Of a stretch of 64,000 nucleotides of DNA, positions 8,768 to 17,898 are shown piece by piece (the first letter of the stretch is position 1; each line of letters starts with the position of its first letter). The position numbers and the translations under genes are program-made. The DNA lies in NCBI RefSeq assembly GCF_900102195.1, contig NZ_FNBE01000014.1, positions 62,001-126,000 of the forward strand, given 5' to 3'. The notes under the pieces are model-generated. The model was not told the origin of the DNA and searched no databases. It worked only from the letters and a program-made list of their open reading frames with translations. This DNA is from Pseudonocardia oroxyli. Lineage in GTDB: Bacteria; Actinomycetota; Actinomycetes; Mycobacteriales; Pseudonocardiaceae.

Positions 8768-9287
8768 GCCCGCATCCTCCGCCCGTCACCCGCCCGGCGG
8801 TACTCCGGGCCCCCTCCGGCACCTCAACCTCGGGTGGGGTCGCGGGTGCGCTCGATCACGTCGCGGGAGCGGCCTGCGTCCGACCGGGTGCCTCCGACCT
8901 GCCCGAACGGACGTGACGGCGATCTCGAAGGGGCGCTTTCGTCCCAGCTCACACCGCTGATCGCGGCTATCCCTGGCGAAATGCGGTCGTCGCATGTCAC
9001 TCTTTGCGCGGCGAGTGGGCACCCGATGCCGCGTGCTGCGCGCCTGACGAGCACGACGAGCAAGCCGCCGGCCGGCCCCGCCCACGGGTACCGGCCGAGA
9101 ACTGTGCGCCCGCACCACCACGAAGACGACAAGGCGCGACCGCGAAAGCGTTGACCCGATCGGACCAGTGACCAGGTTCCGACGGAGCATCGCTGTAGTC
9201 TGGACCCCCCTGTGGACCTGGAACTCCCACGGTTCACGTCGTCCCGATGCGAAGTCGGGGTGCGCACCGAGACGACAGGAGGAGCTG
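8768..9287. other. 520-bp intergenic region ahead of gltB
   Basis: No convincing gene was found on either strand; the open frames here have unrelated composition and lack ribosome-binding sites. It must hold the divergent promoters for the FhuF-like gene and gltB. Visible items are a short hairpin ATGCG-GTCGT-CGCAT (8981-8995), a TTGACC box at 9151 and a TAGTCT -10-like box at 9196-9201, followed by a structured leader. Its length suggests complex control of gltB. Confidence 0.5.
9196..9284 (+). promoter_or_regulatory. Candidate gltB promoter and structured leader
   Basis: A TAGTCT -10-like box (9196-9201) without a clear -35 would give a leader of about 80 nt. The leader's last 50 nt can fold: GTCGTC (9238-9243) pairs with GACGAC (9271-9276) and encloses CCCGA/TCGGG (9243-9247/9255-9259) and the palindrome GGTGCGCACC (9259-9268). 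The outer stem ends two bases before the AGGAGG ribosome-binding site (9278-9283). The inner and outer stems share base 9243, so they cannot all be complete at once. Confidence 0.35.
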
Positions 9288-12200
9288 TTGGCTGCGACGA
9301 GCAACCGCCCCGGACCCACACCGCAGGCACCGGCACCCGGCGGGCTGTACGCGCCCGACCAGGAGCACGACGCGTGCGGTGTCGCCATGGTCGCCGACCT
9401 GCAGGGTCGCCGTGACCACGGGATCGTCGAGAAGGCGCTCACGGCGTTGCTGCGCCTGGAGCACCGCGGCGCCCGCGGCGCGGAGGAGAACACCGGCGAC
9501 GGTGCGGGCATCCTGATCCAGATCCCGGACGCGTTCTACCGGGAGGTCGTGGACTTCGACCTGCCCGCGGCCGGGGCCTACGCCACCGGTATCGCGTTCC
9601 TCCCCCGGGACGAGGCGAAGGCGGCCGAGGCCGTCGAGCGGATCAACGTGCTCGCCGCGGAGGAGAACCTGCGCGTGCTGGGCTGGCGCGACCTGCCCAC
9701 CGACCCGGTGAAGGCCGACCTCGGCCCGACGGCGCTCGCCGCCATGCCGAGCTTCCGGCAGCTGTTCGTGGCCGGCATCGAGACCGGCATCGTGAAGCCG
9801 CCGCCCACCGGCATCGAGCTGGAGCGGCGCACGTTCTGCCTGCGCAAGCGCGCCGAGCACGAGACGGGCACCTACTTCCCGAGCCTGTCCCCGCGGACGG
9901 TCGTCTACAAGGGCATGCTCGCCGAGCCCCAGGTCGAGGCGTTCTACCCCGACCTGTCGGACCAGCGCGTGACGAGCGCCCTGGCCGTCGTGCACTCGCG
10001 GTTCTCCACGAACACGTTCCCGGCGTGGCCGCTGGCGCACCCGTACCGGTACGTCGCGCACAACGGCGAGATCAACACCCTGCGCGGCAACCGCAACTGG
10101 ATGAAGGCGCGCGAGGCGCTCCTGGCGTCCTCGAAGCTGCCCGGCAACCTGGACCGGCTGGTCCCGATCGTCACGCCGGACGCGAGCGACTCGGCCACCT
10201 TCGACGAGGTGCTGGAGCTGCTGCACCTGTCCGGGCGGTCGCTGCCGCACGCCGTGCTGATGATGATCCCCGAGGCGTGGGAGAACCACGCCGAGATGGA
10301 CGCCAAGCGCCGCGCCTTCTACGAGTTCCACTCCAACCTGATGGAGCCGTGGGACGGGCCCGCGCTCGTCGCGTTCACCGACGGCACCCAGATCGGGGCG
10401 GTCCTCGACCGCAACGGCCTGCGCCCGGCCCGCTACTGGGTCACCGACGAGGGCCTGGTCGTGCTGGCGTCGGAGGTCGGCGTGCTGGACGTCGAGCCCG
10501 ACCGCATCGTGCGCAAGGGCAGGCTCGAGCCGGGCCGCATGTTCCTGGTCGACACCGAGGCCGGGAAGCTGGTCGCGGACGAGGAGATCAAGACCGAGCT
10601 GGCCGAGGCGCTGCCCTACGAGGAGTGGCTGCACGCCGGCCGGATCACCCTCGAGGACCTCCCCGAGCGCCAGCGCGAGACGCCCTCGCACGTCGAGCTG
10701 ACCCTGCGCCAGCAGACCTTCGGCTACACCGAGGAGGAGCTCAACATCCTCCTCAAGCCGATGGCGTCGACGGGCGCCGAGCCGATCGGCTCGATGGGCA
10801 ACGACGCGCCGATCGCCGCGATCTCGGAGAAGCCGCGGCAGATCTACGACTACTTCATCCAGCTGTTCGCGCAGATCACGAACCCGCCGCTGGACGCCAT
10901 CCGCGAGGAGCTCGTCACCTCGCTGCGGTCGCTGCTCGGCCCCGAGGAGAACCTGCTCGAGGCGGGCCCGGCGAACTGCAGGCGGATCGTGCTGCCCTTC
11001 CCGGTGCTCGCGAACGACGACCTGGCCAAGATCGTCCACGTCAACGACGACGGCGACATGCCCGGCTTCGCCAGCTACACCGTCAAGGGCGTGTTCAAGG
11101 CGGCGGACGGCGGCGAGGGCCTCATGCGCCGCCTGCAGGAGATCCGCGGCGAGGTGTCGGACGCGATCTCGGCGGGCGCGCGGCTGATCGTGCTGTCCAG
11201 CCGCGGCATCGACGCCGAGCACGCGCCGATCCCGTCGCTGCTGCTCACCGGCGCCGTGCACCACCACCTGGTGCGCGAGCGGACCCGCACCCGGGTCGGC
11301 CTGATCGTCGAGTCCGGGGACGCCCGCGAGGTGCACCACATCGCGCTGCTCATCGGCTACGGCGCCTCCGCGGTCAACCCGTACCTGGCCATGGCCACCG
11401 TCGAGGACCTCGCCGAGCGCGGGGACATCCCCGGCGTCGACGCGAAGACCGCGGCGAAGAACCTGGTCAAGGCGCTCGGCAAGGGCGTGCGGAAGACGAT
11501 GTCGAAGATGGGCATCTCGACCGTCGCGTCCTACACCGGCGCCCAGATCTTCGAGGCCGTCGGCCTGTCGAAGGAGGTCGTCGAGGCCTGCTTCGCGGGC
11601 ACCACGTCCCGGATCGACGGCGTCGGGTTCGACGTGCTGGCGGGCGAGGCGCTCAAGCACCACAAGCGGGCCTTCCCGGCGGACGGCACCCGCGCCTCGC
11701 ACCGCGCGCTGGCGGTGGGCGGCGAGTACCAGTGGCGCCGCGAGGGCGAGCTGCACCTGTTCAACCCGCAGACCGTCTTCAAGCTGCAGCACTCGACCCG
11801 CTCCGGGCGGTACGAGATCTTCAAGGAGTACACGAACGCGGTCGACGACCAGGCCAAGCGCCTGATGACGCTGCGCGGGCTGTTCTCCTTCAAGGAGGGC
11901 GTCCGCCCGCCGGTGCCGCTCGAGGAGGTCGAGCCGGTCGAGTCGATCGTCAAGCGGTTCGGCACGGGCGCGATCTCCTACGGCTCCATCAGCCAGGAGA
12001 TGCACGAGACCCTGGCCATCGCCATGAACCGGCTGGGCGGCAAGTCCAACACCGGCGAGGGCGGCGAGGACCCGGAGCGGTTCACCCCATTGCCCAACGG
12101 CGACAGCAAGCGCAGCGCGATCAAGCAGGTGGCGTCCGGCCGCTTCGGCGTGACCAGCAACTACCTGGTCAACGCGGACGACATCCAGATCAAGATCAGC

Positions 12201-13877
12201 CAGGGCGCCAAGCCCGGCGAGGGCGGCCAGCTGCCCGGCGGCAAGGTCTACCCGTGGATCGCGAAGACCCGCGGCAGCACGCCCGGCGTGGGGCTGATCT
12301 CCCCGCCGCCGCACCACGACATCTACTCGATCGAGGACATCAAGCAGCTCATCCACGACCTGAAGAACGCCAACCCGCGGGCCCGCATCCACGTGAAGCT
12401 GGTCAGCCAGGTCGGCGTCGGCACGGTCGCGGCGGGTGTCGCGAAGGCGTACTCGGATGTCGTGCTCATCTCCGGGCACGACGGCGGCACCGGCGCCTCG
12501 CCGTTGTCGTCGATCAAGCACGCGGGCGGCCCCTGGGAGCTCGGCCTGGCCGAGACCCAGCAGACGCTGCTGGCCAACAACCTGCGCGACCGGATCGTCG
12601 TGCAGGCGGACGGGCAGCTCAAGACGGGGCGCGACGTCGTCGTCGCGGCCCTGCTCGGCGCCGAGGAGTTCGGTTTCGCGACCGCTCCCCTGGTGGTCAG
12701 CGGCTGCATCATGATGCGCGTCTGTCACCTGGACACCTGTCCGGTCGGCGTCGCGACCCAGAACCCGGTGCTGCGCGAGAAGTTCGACGGGCGGCCCGAG
12801 TACGTCGTCAACTTCATGCGGTTCATCGCCGAGGAGGTGCGCGAGTACCTGGCGCAGCTCGGCTTCCGGACCCTGGAGGAGGCCGTCGGCCACGCCGAGA
12901 TGCTCGACACGGACGCGGCCCTGCACCACTGGAAGACCCAGGGCCTGGACCTGCGCCCGATCTTCCACTCCCCGGAGCTGCCCGAGGGCGCGTCCCGCCA
13001 CCGCACCCGCGGCCAGGACCACGGCCTGGACAAGGCGCTGGACAACACCATGATCCAGCTCGCGGAGGGCGCCCTGCGCAACGGCGACAAGGTCCGCCTG
13101 GACCTGCCGGTGCGCAACGTCAACCGGACCGTCGGCACCATGCTCGGCTACGAGCTCACCACCAAGTGGGGCGCCGAGGGCCTGCCGGACGACACGATCG
13201 ACATCACGCTGACCGGTTCGGCCGGGCAGTCGCTGGGCGCGTTCGTGCCGAAGGGCATCACGCTGCGGATGGTCGGCGACACGAACGACTTCTTCGGCAA
13301 GGGCCTCTCCGGCGGCAGGCTCATCCTGCGCCCGGACCCGCGGGCGCCGTTCGTCGCCGAGGAGAACATCATCGCCGGCAACGTGATCCTGTACGGGGCC
13401 ACGAGCGGCGAGATGTTCATCCGCGGCATCGTGGGCGAGCGGTTCTGCGTGCGGAACTCCGGCGCAGTCGCCGTCGTCGAGGGCGTGGGCGACCACGGCT
13501 GCGAGTACATGACCGGCGGCAAGGTGGTCGTGCTGGGCAAGATCGGCCGCAACTTCGCGGCGGGCATGTCCGGCGGCTCCGCCTACGTGCTCGACCTGAA
13601 CGACGGCGTGCTGGACAAGCGCGTCAACCCCGAGATGGTCGACATCGACCCGCTCGACGACGCCGACCGCGAGTTCCTGCGCGAGGTCGTCGAGAAGCAT
13701 CACGCGGAGACCGACTCCCCGGTCGCCCGCGCCCTGCTCGCCGACTGGGACAGTGCGGTGGAGCGCTTCGGCAAGATCATGCCGAAGGACTTCAAGCGGG
13801 TGCTCAAGGCCCGCGAGCAGGCCGAGAAGGACGGTCGGGACGTGAACGTCGCGATCATGGAGGCGGCACATGGGTGA
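9288..13877 (+). CDS. gltB: Glutamate synthase large subunit
   Basis: Transfers the amide of glutamine to 2-oxoglutarate to make two glutamates. I chose TTG at 9288 because AGGAGG lies 5 bases before it and the resulting 1529-residue protein, with a short propeptide ending at the catalytic Cys30 ([13 protein letters not shown]), fits the family. The upstream frame to 9168 has no conserved sequence. Domain order is as usual: Ntn glutaminase, central domain, FMN-binding synthase barrel ([23 protein letters not shown]), a 3Fe-4S motif C-x5-C-x4-C ([12 protein letters not shown]) and the C-terminal beta-helix with GGxxG repeats. It overlaps gltD by 8 bp. Confidence 0.97.
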   Translation: MAATSNRPGPTPQAPAPGGLYAPDQEHDACGVAMVADLQGRRDHGIVEKALTALLRLEHRGARGAEENTGDGAGILIQIPDAFYREVVDFDLPAAGAYATGIAFLPRDEAKAAEAVERINVLAAEENLRVLGWRDLPTDPVKADLGPTALAAMPSFRQLFVAGIETGIVKPPPTGIELERRTFCLRKRAEHETGTYFPSLSPRTVVYKGMLAEPQVEAFYPDLSDQRVTSALAVVHSRFSTNTFPAWPLAHPYRYVAHNGEINTLRGNRNWMKAREALLASSKLPGNLDRLVPIVTPDASDSATFDEVLELLHLSGRSLPHAVLMMIPEAWENHAEMDAKRRAFYEFHSNLMEPWDGPALVAFTDGTQIGAVLDRNGLRPARYWVTDEGLVVLASEVGVLDVEPDRIVRKGRLEPGRMFLVDTEAGKLVADEEIKTELAEALPYEEWLHAGRITLEDLPERQRETPSHVELTLRQQTFGYTEEELNILLKPMASTGAEPIGSMGNDAPIAAISEKPRQIYDYFIQLFAQITNPPLDAIREELVTSLRSLLGPEENLLEAGPANCRRIVLPFPVLANDDLAKIVHVNDDGDMPGFASYTVKGVFKAADGGEGLMRRLQEIRGEVSDAISAGARLIVLSSRGIDAEHAPIPSLLLTGAVHHHLVRERTRTRVGLIVESGDAREVHHIALLIGYGASAVNPYLAMATVEDLAERGDIPGVDAKTAAKNLVKALGKGVRKTMSKMGISTVASYTGAQIFEAVGLSKEVVEACFAGTTSRIDGVGFDVLAGEALKHHKRAFPADGTRASHRALAVGGEYQWRREGELHLFNPQTVFKLQHSTRSGRYEIFKEYTNAVDDQAKRLMTLRGLFSFKEGVRPPVPLEEVEPVESIVKRFGTGAISYGSISQEMHETLAIAMNRLGGKSNTGEGGEDPERFTPLPNGDSKRSAIKQVASGRFGVTSNYLVNADDIQIKISQGAKPGEGGQLPGGKVYPWIAKTRGSTPGVGLISPPPHHDIYSIEDIKQLIHDLKNANPRARIHVKLVSQVGVGTVAAGVAKAYSDVVLISGHDGGTGASPLSSIKHAGGPWELGLAETQQTLLANNLRDRIVVQADGQLKTGRDVVVAALLGAEEFGFATAPLVVSGCIMMRVCHLDTCPVGVATQNPVLREKFDGRPEYVVNFMRFIAEEVREYLAQLGFRTLEEAVGHAEMLDTDAALHHWKTQGLDLRPIFHSPELPEGASRHRTRGQDHGLDKALDNTMIQLAEGALRNGDKVRLDLPVRNVNRTVGTMLGYELTTKWGAEGLPDDTIDITLTGSAGQSLGAFVPKGITLRMVGDTNDFFGKGLSGGRLILRPDPRAPFVAEENIIAGNVILYGATSGEMFIRGIVGERFCVRNSGAVAVVEGVGDHGCEYMTGGKVVVLGKIGRNFAAGMSGGSAYVLDLNDGVLDKRVNPEMVDIDPLDDADREFLREVVEKHHAETDSPVARALLADWDSAVERFGKIMPKDFKRVLKAREQAEKDGRDVNVAIMEAAHG

Positions 13878-15321
13878 CCCCAAGGGCTTCATGACCACCG
13901 CGCGGGAGACCCCGACGCGGCGCCCGGTCGACCTGCGCCTGATGGACTGGCGCGAGGTGTACGAGGACTTCCCGCGCGACCACGTGGAGAAGCAGGCGGG
14001 CCGCTGCATGAACTGCGGCATCCCGTTCTGTCACCAGGGCTGTCCGCTCGGGAACCTGATCCCCGAGTGGAACGACCTGGTCTACCGCCACGACTGGCGC
14101 GAGGCGATCGAGCGGCTGCACGCCACGAACAACTTCCCGGAGTTCACCGGGACGCTGTGCCCCGCCCCCTGCGAGGCGGCGTGTGTGCTGGCGATCAACA
14201 ACGACGCCGTGACCATCAAGCAGGTCGAGATCGAGATCATCGACCGGGCCTGGGACGAGGGCTGGGTCACGCCCGTCGTGGCGCAGACCAAGACCGGCAA
14301 GAAGGTCGCGGTCGTCGGCTCCGGGCCCGCGGGCCTGGCCGCCGCCCAGCAGCTGACCCGCGCGGGGCACGACGTCGTCGTGTTCGAGCGGGCGGACCGC
14401 ATCGGCGGCCTGCTGCGCTACGGCATCCCCGAGTTCAAGATGGAGAAGTCGCGGCTGGACCGCAGGCTCGAGCAGATGGTCGCCGAGGGCACGCACTTCC
14501 GCGCCTCGGTGGACGTCGGGGTGGACGTCACCGTCGAGCAGCTGCGGTCCGACTACGACGCGGTGGTGCTCGCGGGCGGGGCCACCGCCTGGCGCGACCT
14601 GCCCGCCGAGGGCCGCGACCTCAAGGGCGTCTACCAGGCCATGGAGTTCCTGCCCTGGGCCAACCGGGTCCAGGAGGGCGACCTGGAGGAGCCCCCGATC
14701 TCGGCGAAGGACAAGCACGTCGTGATCATCGGTGGCGGTGACACCGGGGCGGACTGCCTCGGCACCTCGCACCGCCACGGCGCCGCGTCGGTCACCCAGC
14801 TCGAGATCATGCCGACGCCCCCGGAGCACCGCACCGAGGGCATGCCCTGGCCGACCTACCCGATGGTCTACCGGGTCTCCTCGGCGCACGAGGAGGGCGG
14901 CGAGCGGCTGTTCTCGGTCAACACGACCGCGTTCGTCGACGACGGCACCGGCCAGGTCAAGGCGCTGCGGCTGGTCGAGGTCAAGCGCGGCGACAACGGC
15001 TTCGAGGCCGTCGAGGGCACCGAGCAGGAGATCCCGGCGGACCTGGTCCTGCTGGCGATGGGCTTCGTCGGGCCGCAGCAGGAGGGGCTGGTCGCCGAGC
15101 TCGGCGTCGAGCTCGACCCGCGCGGGAACGTGGCGCGCGACCAGGACTACATGTCCAGCGTCGAGGGCGTCTTCGTGGCGGGCGACATGGGCCGCGGCCA
15201 GAGCCTGATCGTCTGGGCGATCAGCGAGGGCCGCTCCGCCGCCGCGGGCGTGGACAAGTTCCTGACCGGCCGGGAGGTCCTCCCGCGCCCGATCAACCCC
15301 ACGGACCGCCAGATCGCCTGA
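13870..15321 (+). CDS. gltD: Glutamate synthase small subunit
   Basis: The NADPH-oxidising flavoprotein partner of GltB (483 residues). The N-terminus holds two Cys clusters for 4Fe-4S centres ([17 protein letters not shown] and CPAPCEAAC). These are followed by the FAD site [15 protein letters not shown] (near residue 145), the NADP site [13 protein letters not shown] (near 285) and a final FAD contact, [19 protein letters not shown]. Electrons pass from NADPH through FAD and the iron-sulfur centres to the FMN in GltB. It is the last gene of the two-gene operon; a strong hairpin follows 20 bp after the stop. Confidence 0.97.
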   Translation: MGDPKGFMTTARETPTRRPVDLRLMDWREVYEDFPRDHVEKQAGRCMNCGIPFCHQGCPLGNLIPEWNDLVYRHDWREAIERLHATNNFPEFTGTLCPAPCEAACVLAINNDAVTIKQVEIEIIDRAWDEGWVTPVVAQTKTGKKVAVVGSGPAGLAAAQQLTRAGHDVVVFERADRIGGLLRYGIPEFKMEKSRLDRRLEQMVAEGTHFRASVDVGVDVTVEQLRSDYDAVVLAGGATAWRDLPAEGRDLKGVYQAMEFLPWANRVQEGDLEEPPISAKDKHVVIIGGGDTGADCLGTSHRHGAASVTQLEIMPTPPEHRTEGMPWPTYPMVYRVSSAHEEGGERLFSVNTTAFVDDGTGQVKALRLVEVKRGDNGFEAVEGTEQEIPADLVLLAMGFVGPQQEGLVAELGVELDPRGNVARDQDYMSSVEGVFVAGDMGRGQSLIVWAISEGRSAAAGVDKFLTGREVLPRPINPTDRQIA

Positions 15322-15341
15322 CCCACCCCTTCCCGCCCGAG

Positions 15342-15378
15342 CGGCACCGTGGGGACACGACCTGTCCCGACGGTGCCG
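15342..15378 (+). terminator. Terminator hairpin after gltBD
   Basis: CGGCACCGT (15342-15350) pairs with ACGGTGCCG (15370-15378) and GGGACA (15352-15357) with TGTCCC (15363-15368), separated by one G-G mismatch, with a 5-nt loop. It begins 20 bp past the gltD stop. Confidence 0.8.
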
Positions 15379-15575
15379 TTCGTGCGTTCGGGGTGGGGGT
15401 TGCGTCCGATCTGTCCGCTGCGGTCTGTGGTCGCCCGGGCGCGTTCGGCGTGCATTGTTGCCTGCTCACACACTCATCGACCGGTTGTCGCGCCGTGTCC
15501 CACGTTCGGCGTGACGGGTGGGACTTGTGGTGATCGCACCGCACCTCCCGGCGGAGTCCCGCGTTGAACCGGACA

Positions 15576-15613
15576 CCGGTACCGGTGGACTGGGGAGCCC
15601 CCACCGGTACCGG
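15576..15613 (-). terminator. Terminator hairpin for the deazaflavin-type oxidoreductase gene
   Basis: A perfect 13-bp stem, CCGGTACCGGTGG (15576-15588) and CCACCGGTACCGG (15601-15613), with a 12-nt loop that can itself pair GGGG with CCCC. It lies 45 bp past the end of the minus-strand gene. Confidence 0.7.
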
Positions 15614-15658
15614 ACAGCTTCCGGCCGGCAGGTCCCGGCCGACGTCTCGGCCGATGTC

Positions 15659-16102
15659 TCACGCGAGACGGAACACCGGGAAGCCCGGCGCGACCGCGGC
15701 CAGCTGCTCGTCGGTGGCGTCCTTGTCGAGGCCCTCGAAGAAGCGGCCGACCTCCCAGCCCCACTTCCGCAGGTAGTAGCGCAGGATGGGCGCCTTGTCC
15801 GCGTCCGCCAGCTCGACGACGTCGATCGTCTCGGCCCGGCGCCCCAGCCGCAGCTCGCCGCCGCCCGCGGCCCTGATGTTGCGCACCCACTGCGTGTGGC
15901 CGCGCGGGGCGACGAGGTAGCGGGCGCCGTCGACGGTCATCAGGTTGACCGGCGTCGTCCGCCACTCCCCCGACTTCCGCCCGCGCACCGCCAGGATGCG
16001 GCTGTCCGCGATGCTGATGCCGCGCCGCGCGAGCCAGGCGACGGTGGCGTTGAAGGCACGGTCGGCGGACTGCGGGACCAGGTATCGGGTGGCGTCGTTC
16101 AC
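15659..16102 (-). CDS. Nitroreductase-family, deazaflavin-dependent oxidoreductase (DUF385/DDN type)
   Basis: A 147-residue split-barrel protein. The conserved block RILAVRGRKSGEWRTTPVNLMTVDGARYLVAPRGHTQWVRNIRAAG is the DUF385 signature; in Mycobacterium the family includes Ddn, which uses coenzyme F420. The substrate is unknown. GTG 16102 was chosen because AGGAG lies 8 bases before it; a longer frame starts at 16156 but would run through the operator region. The promoter is framed by palindromes, so transcription is probably repressed until an inducer appears. No regulator gene is adjacent. Confidence 0.8.
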   Translation of the reverse strand: MNDATRYLVPQSADRAFNATVAWLARRGISIADSRILAVRGRKSGEWRTTPVNLMTVDGARYLVAPRGHTQWVRNIRAAGGGELRLGRRAETIDVVELADADKAPILRYYLRKWGWEVGRFFEGLDKDATDEQLAAVAPGFPVFRLA

Positions 16103-16117
16103 GAGGACTCCTAGTGT

Positions 16118-16181
16118 GAGCACTGCTCTCTGTTGAGAACAGTGAACCGCGCGCACCGCACGAAGTCAAGAGCAGTGCTCT
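16118..16181 (-). promoter_or_regulatory. Promoter flanked by paired palindromic operators
   Basis: On the minus strand TTGACT (16169-16164), 17 bases, then TTCACT (16146-16141) form a -35/-10 pair for the gene starting at 16102. The palindrome GAGCACTGCTC (16118-16128) lies downstream of the -10, and its near-copy GAGCAGTGCTC (16170-16180) abuts the -35. A third palindrome, CTGTTGAGAACAG (16130-16142), covers the likely transcription start. This layout suggests repression by a dimeric TetR- or GntR-type protein. Confidence 0.65.
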
Positions 16182-16185
16182 CGTT

Positions 16186-16440
16186 CTAGGTGTCGAGCTC
16201 CAGCTCGAAGGAGTCGTCCCCGATCCAGACGCGCAGGCCGTCGGCGTCGTCGGTGAAGAAGCCGTCCTCCTCCTCACCCAGCTCGCGGGCGGCGCCGAGC
16301 GCGAGGGCGCTGTAGCTGATCCTGCCGTCGCCCAGGTCGACCGGGCGGTACTCCCGTGCCAACCTCGCCGTTCGGCTCTCTGTGGCCAACCAGGCCGCGT
16401 TCTCGGGTCCCACCTGACCGGTCCACGCCTCGTCGCGCAT
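16186..16440 (-). CDS. Small acidic hypothetical protein
   Basis: An 84-residue protein starting MRDEAWTGQVGPENAAWLAT (ATG 16440, weak G-rich site before it) and ending GLRVWIGDDSFELELDT. It is acidic, with no membrane segment, signal peptide or recognised motif. It ends 84 bp before the next minus-strand gene and so could share a transcript with the operators in between. I do not recognise the family; a frame extending upstream to 16719 lies over the DedA gene and is not credible. Confidence 0.55.
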   Translation of the reverse strand: MRDEAWTGQVGPENAAWLATESRTARLAREYRPVDLGDGRISYSALALGAARELGEEEDGFFTDDADGLRVWIGDDSFELELDT

Positions 16441-16493
16441 CCCCCCAGTCTCGGGCCGCACGGGCCCGGGCGAGGTCTCAGCGTGAGACGGGA

Positions 16494-17171
16494 TCAGCGG
16501 ACGACGGGGGCGACCACCGCGTCGGAGGTGGCCTCCGACACGGCGATCAGGGCGGCCGCGGCGCGGCGGGCGAGGATCCGGCGCCGCACGCGCCGGGCGA
16601 TCTCGAAACCGCCCGCGGTGATCCCGGCCATCAGGATGCCCGCGGCCAGGCAGAGGATCGGGTTGCCCTTGGTGATGGGCCCGAGGATCGCCCCCACCAG
16701 CAGCATGTAGACGCTCCACACCGCGGAGCTGACCAGTGTGGCGGGCAGGAACATCCGCAGCGGCAGCCGCACCCGCCCGCAGGCGGCGGTGCTCACCAGG
16801 CGCCCGCCCGGGATCAGCCGGGCACCCACACAGGCCACGATCGGCCGGGTGTAGAGGTTCCGCCGGACCCAGGCGCCGAGCCCGTCCTCCTTCGTGCCCG
16901 CGCCCCGCAGGACCCGGTTGGAGGAGCGGCCCAGCGCGTAGACGAACAGGTCACCCAGGATCGACCCGACGACGGCGGCCACGAACAGGCCGGACACCTC
17001 GACCACGTCCCCGGTGCCGAACGCGGCGGCCGCGGCGACGGTGAGCAGGGTCTCGCTCGGCAGGACCGGGAACGGCCCGTCCAGGGCGATGAGGAAGGTC
17101 AGCACCGGCAACAGCCAGACGCTGTGCAACACGACGTCGAAGAACGTCGTGATGGCGTCCAGATGGTGCAC
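16494..17171 (-). CDS. DedA/VTT-family membrane protein
   Basis: A 225-residue polytopic membrane protein. Features of the DedA (SNARE-associated/VTT) family are the re-entrant LDGPFPVLPSETLL near residues 30-43, GSILGDLFVYALGR near 70-83 and the hallmark GARLIPGGRLVSTAACG near 117-133. DedA proteins are thought to translocate lipid carriers such as undecaprenyl phosphate or phospholipids across the membrane. The C-terminus (IARRVRRRILARRAAAALIAV) is basic and cytosolic. It is divergent from the DUF1697 gene across a 124-bp gap. Confidence 0.88.
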   Translation of the reverse strand: MHHLDAITTFFDVVLHSVWLLPVLTFLIALDGPFPVLPSETLLTVAAAAAFGTGDVVEVSGLFVAAVVGSILGDLFVYALGRSSNRVLRGAGTKEDGLGAWVRRNLYTRPIVACVGARLIPGGRLVSTAACGRVRLPLRMFLPATLVSSAVWSVYMLLVGAILGPITKGNPILCLAAGILMAGITAGGFEIARRVRRRILARRAAAALIAVSEATSDAVVAPVVR

Positions 17172-17295
17172 CGGGCCTCCTTCCGCGCTCGCGCGGGGAC
17201 TGGGTGTTCGCTGAGTACTCGTTCCACCCTGTCAGAACGTCACAGCGGGGTCACGGGGGACGTCCCGGAGACCGACTCGGGGGCATCCTGATGCG

Positions 17296-17820
17296 GTGAG
17301 CGGTCGACGCGGGTATGCGGTCCTGTTGCGCGGGGTCAACGTCGGGGGCAACCGGAAGGTGCCCATGGCCGAGCTGCGTTCGCTGCTGGAGGAACTCGGC
17401 TTCACCGAGGTCAGGACCCTGCTGCAGAGCGGCAACGCGGTGCTGCGCGGCTCCGGCGACGTGGCGGGGGACATCGAGCGGGCCCTGGCTCAGCGCTACG
17501 GCGTCGAGATCCGCTGCCTCGCCCTCACCCGCGAGGAGCTGCAGTCCGCCGCCGACGGAGACCCGCTCACCGACCGGGCCGACAACGGCTCGCGCGCCGT
17601 CGTGCTGTGGCTGTTCGACGACATCCCCGAGCCCGCGCTCGTCGAGGAGCTGGACCCCGGGCGCATCGCGGTCCGCGGGCGGCTGGTCTACCAGTGGTGC
17701 CCGGACGGCATCTCGAACTCCCCGGACGTCGCCGCGCTGATCCGCAGGAACTGGAAGGTCGCCACGACCGCCCGCAACCGGAACACCGTGGCGAAGCTGC
17801 TGGCGGCGATCCCGGACTGA
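17296..17820 (+). CDS. DUF1697 family protein
   Basis: A 174-residue protein with the DUF1697 opening YAVLLRGVNVGGNRKVPMAELRSLLEELGF followed by VRTLLQSGNAVL (residues 6-50) and the ending ATTARNRNTVAKLLAAI. The family is widespread in bacteria, has a two-domain alpha/beta fold, and its function is unknown. GTG start. A compact hairpin follows the stop directly. Confidence 0.88.
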   Translation: MSGRRGYAVLLRGVNVGGNRKVPMAELRSLLEELGFTEVRTLLQSGNAVLRGSGDVAGDIERALAQRYGVEIRCLALTREELQSAADGDPLTDRADNGSRAVVLWLFDDIPEPALVEELDPGRIAVRGRLVYQWCPDGISNSPDVAALIRRNWKVATTARNRNTVAKLLAAIPD

Positions 17821-17843
17821 CCGGGGTGCTACCCACACCCCGG
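17821..17843 (+). terminator. Terminator hairpin after the DUF1697 gene
   Basis: CCGGGGTG (17821-17828) pairs perfectly with CACCCCGG (17836-17843) around a 7-nt loop, starting on the base after the stop codon. Confidence 0.65.
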
Positions 17844-17898
17844 ACCTCCGTGGTGCCTCGGGTGTCTCGGCGCCCGTTCCCCGCGACTCTTGTCCGTC

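Larger units (their letters stand above)
15322..15658. other. 337-bp intergenic region between gltD and a convergent gene
   Basis: It contains two large hairpins (described separately), one for each converging gene. Between them, about 200 bp show no gene; the string GTTCGGSGTG occurs three times (15386, 15443, 15504), about 60 bp apart. Confidence 0.55.

Noticed and set aside
9089..9094. GGGTAC in the gltB upstream region as a sigma-B promoter
   Set aside because: No GNNT element at 14-16 bases upstream; the sequence there is GC-only.
9168..9287. GltB starting at 9168
   Set aside because: The extra 40 residues are not family-like, and AGGAGG is correctly spaced only for TTG 9288.
9234..14021. 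A 1595-codon open frame antisense to gltB and gltD
   Set aside because: The sequence is an Ala/Arg/Val/Leu-rich shadow with no motifs; gltBD explain the DNA fully.
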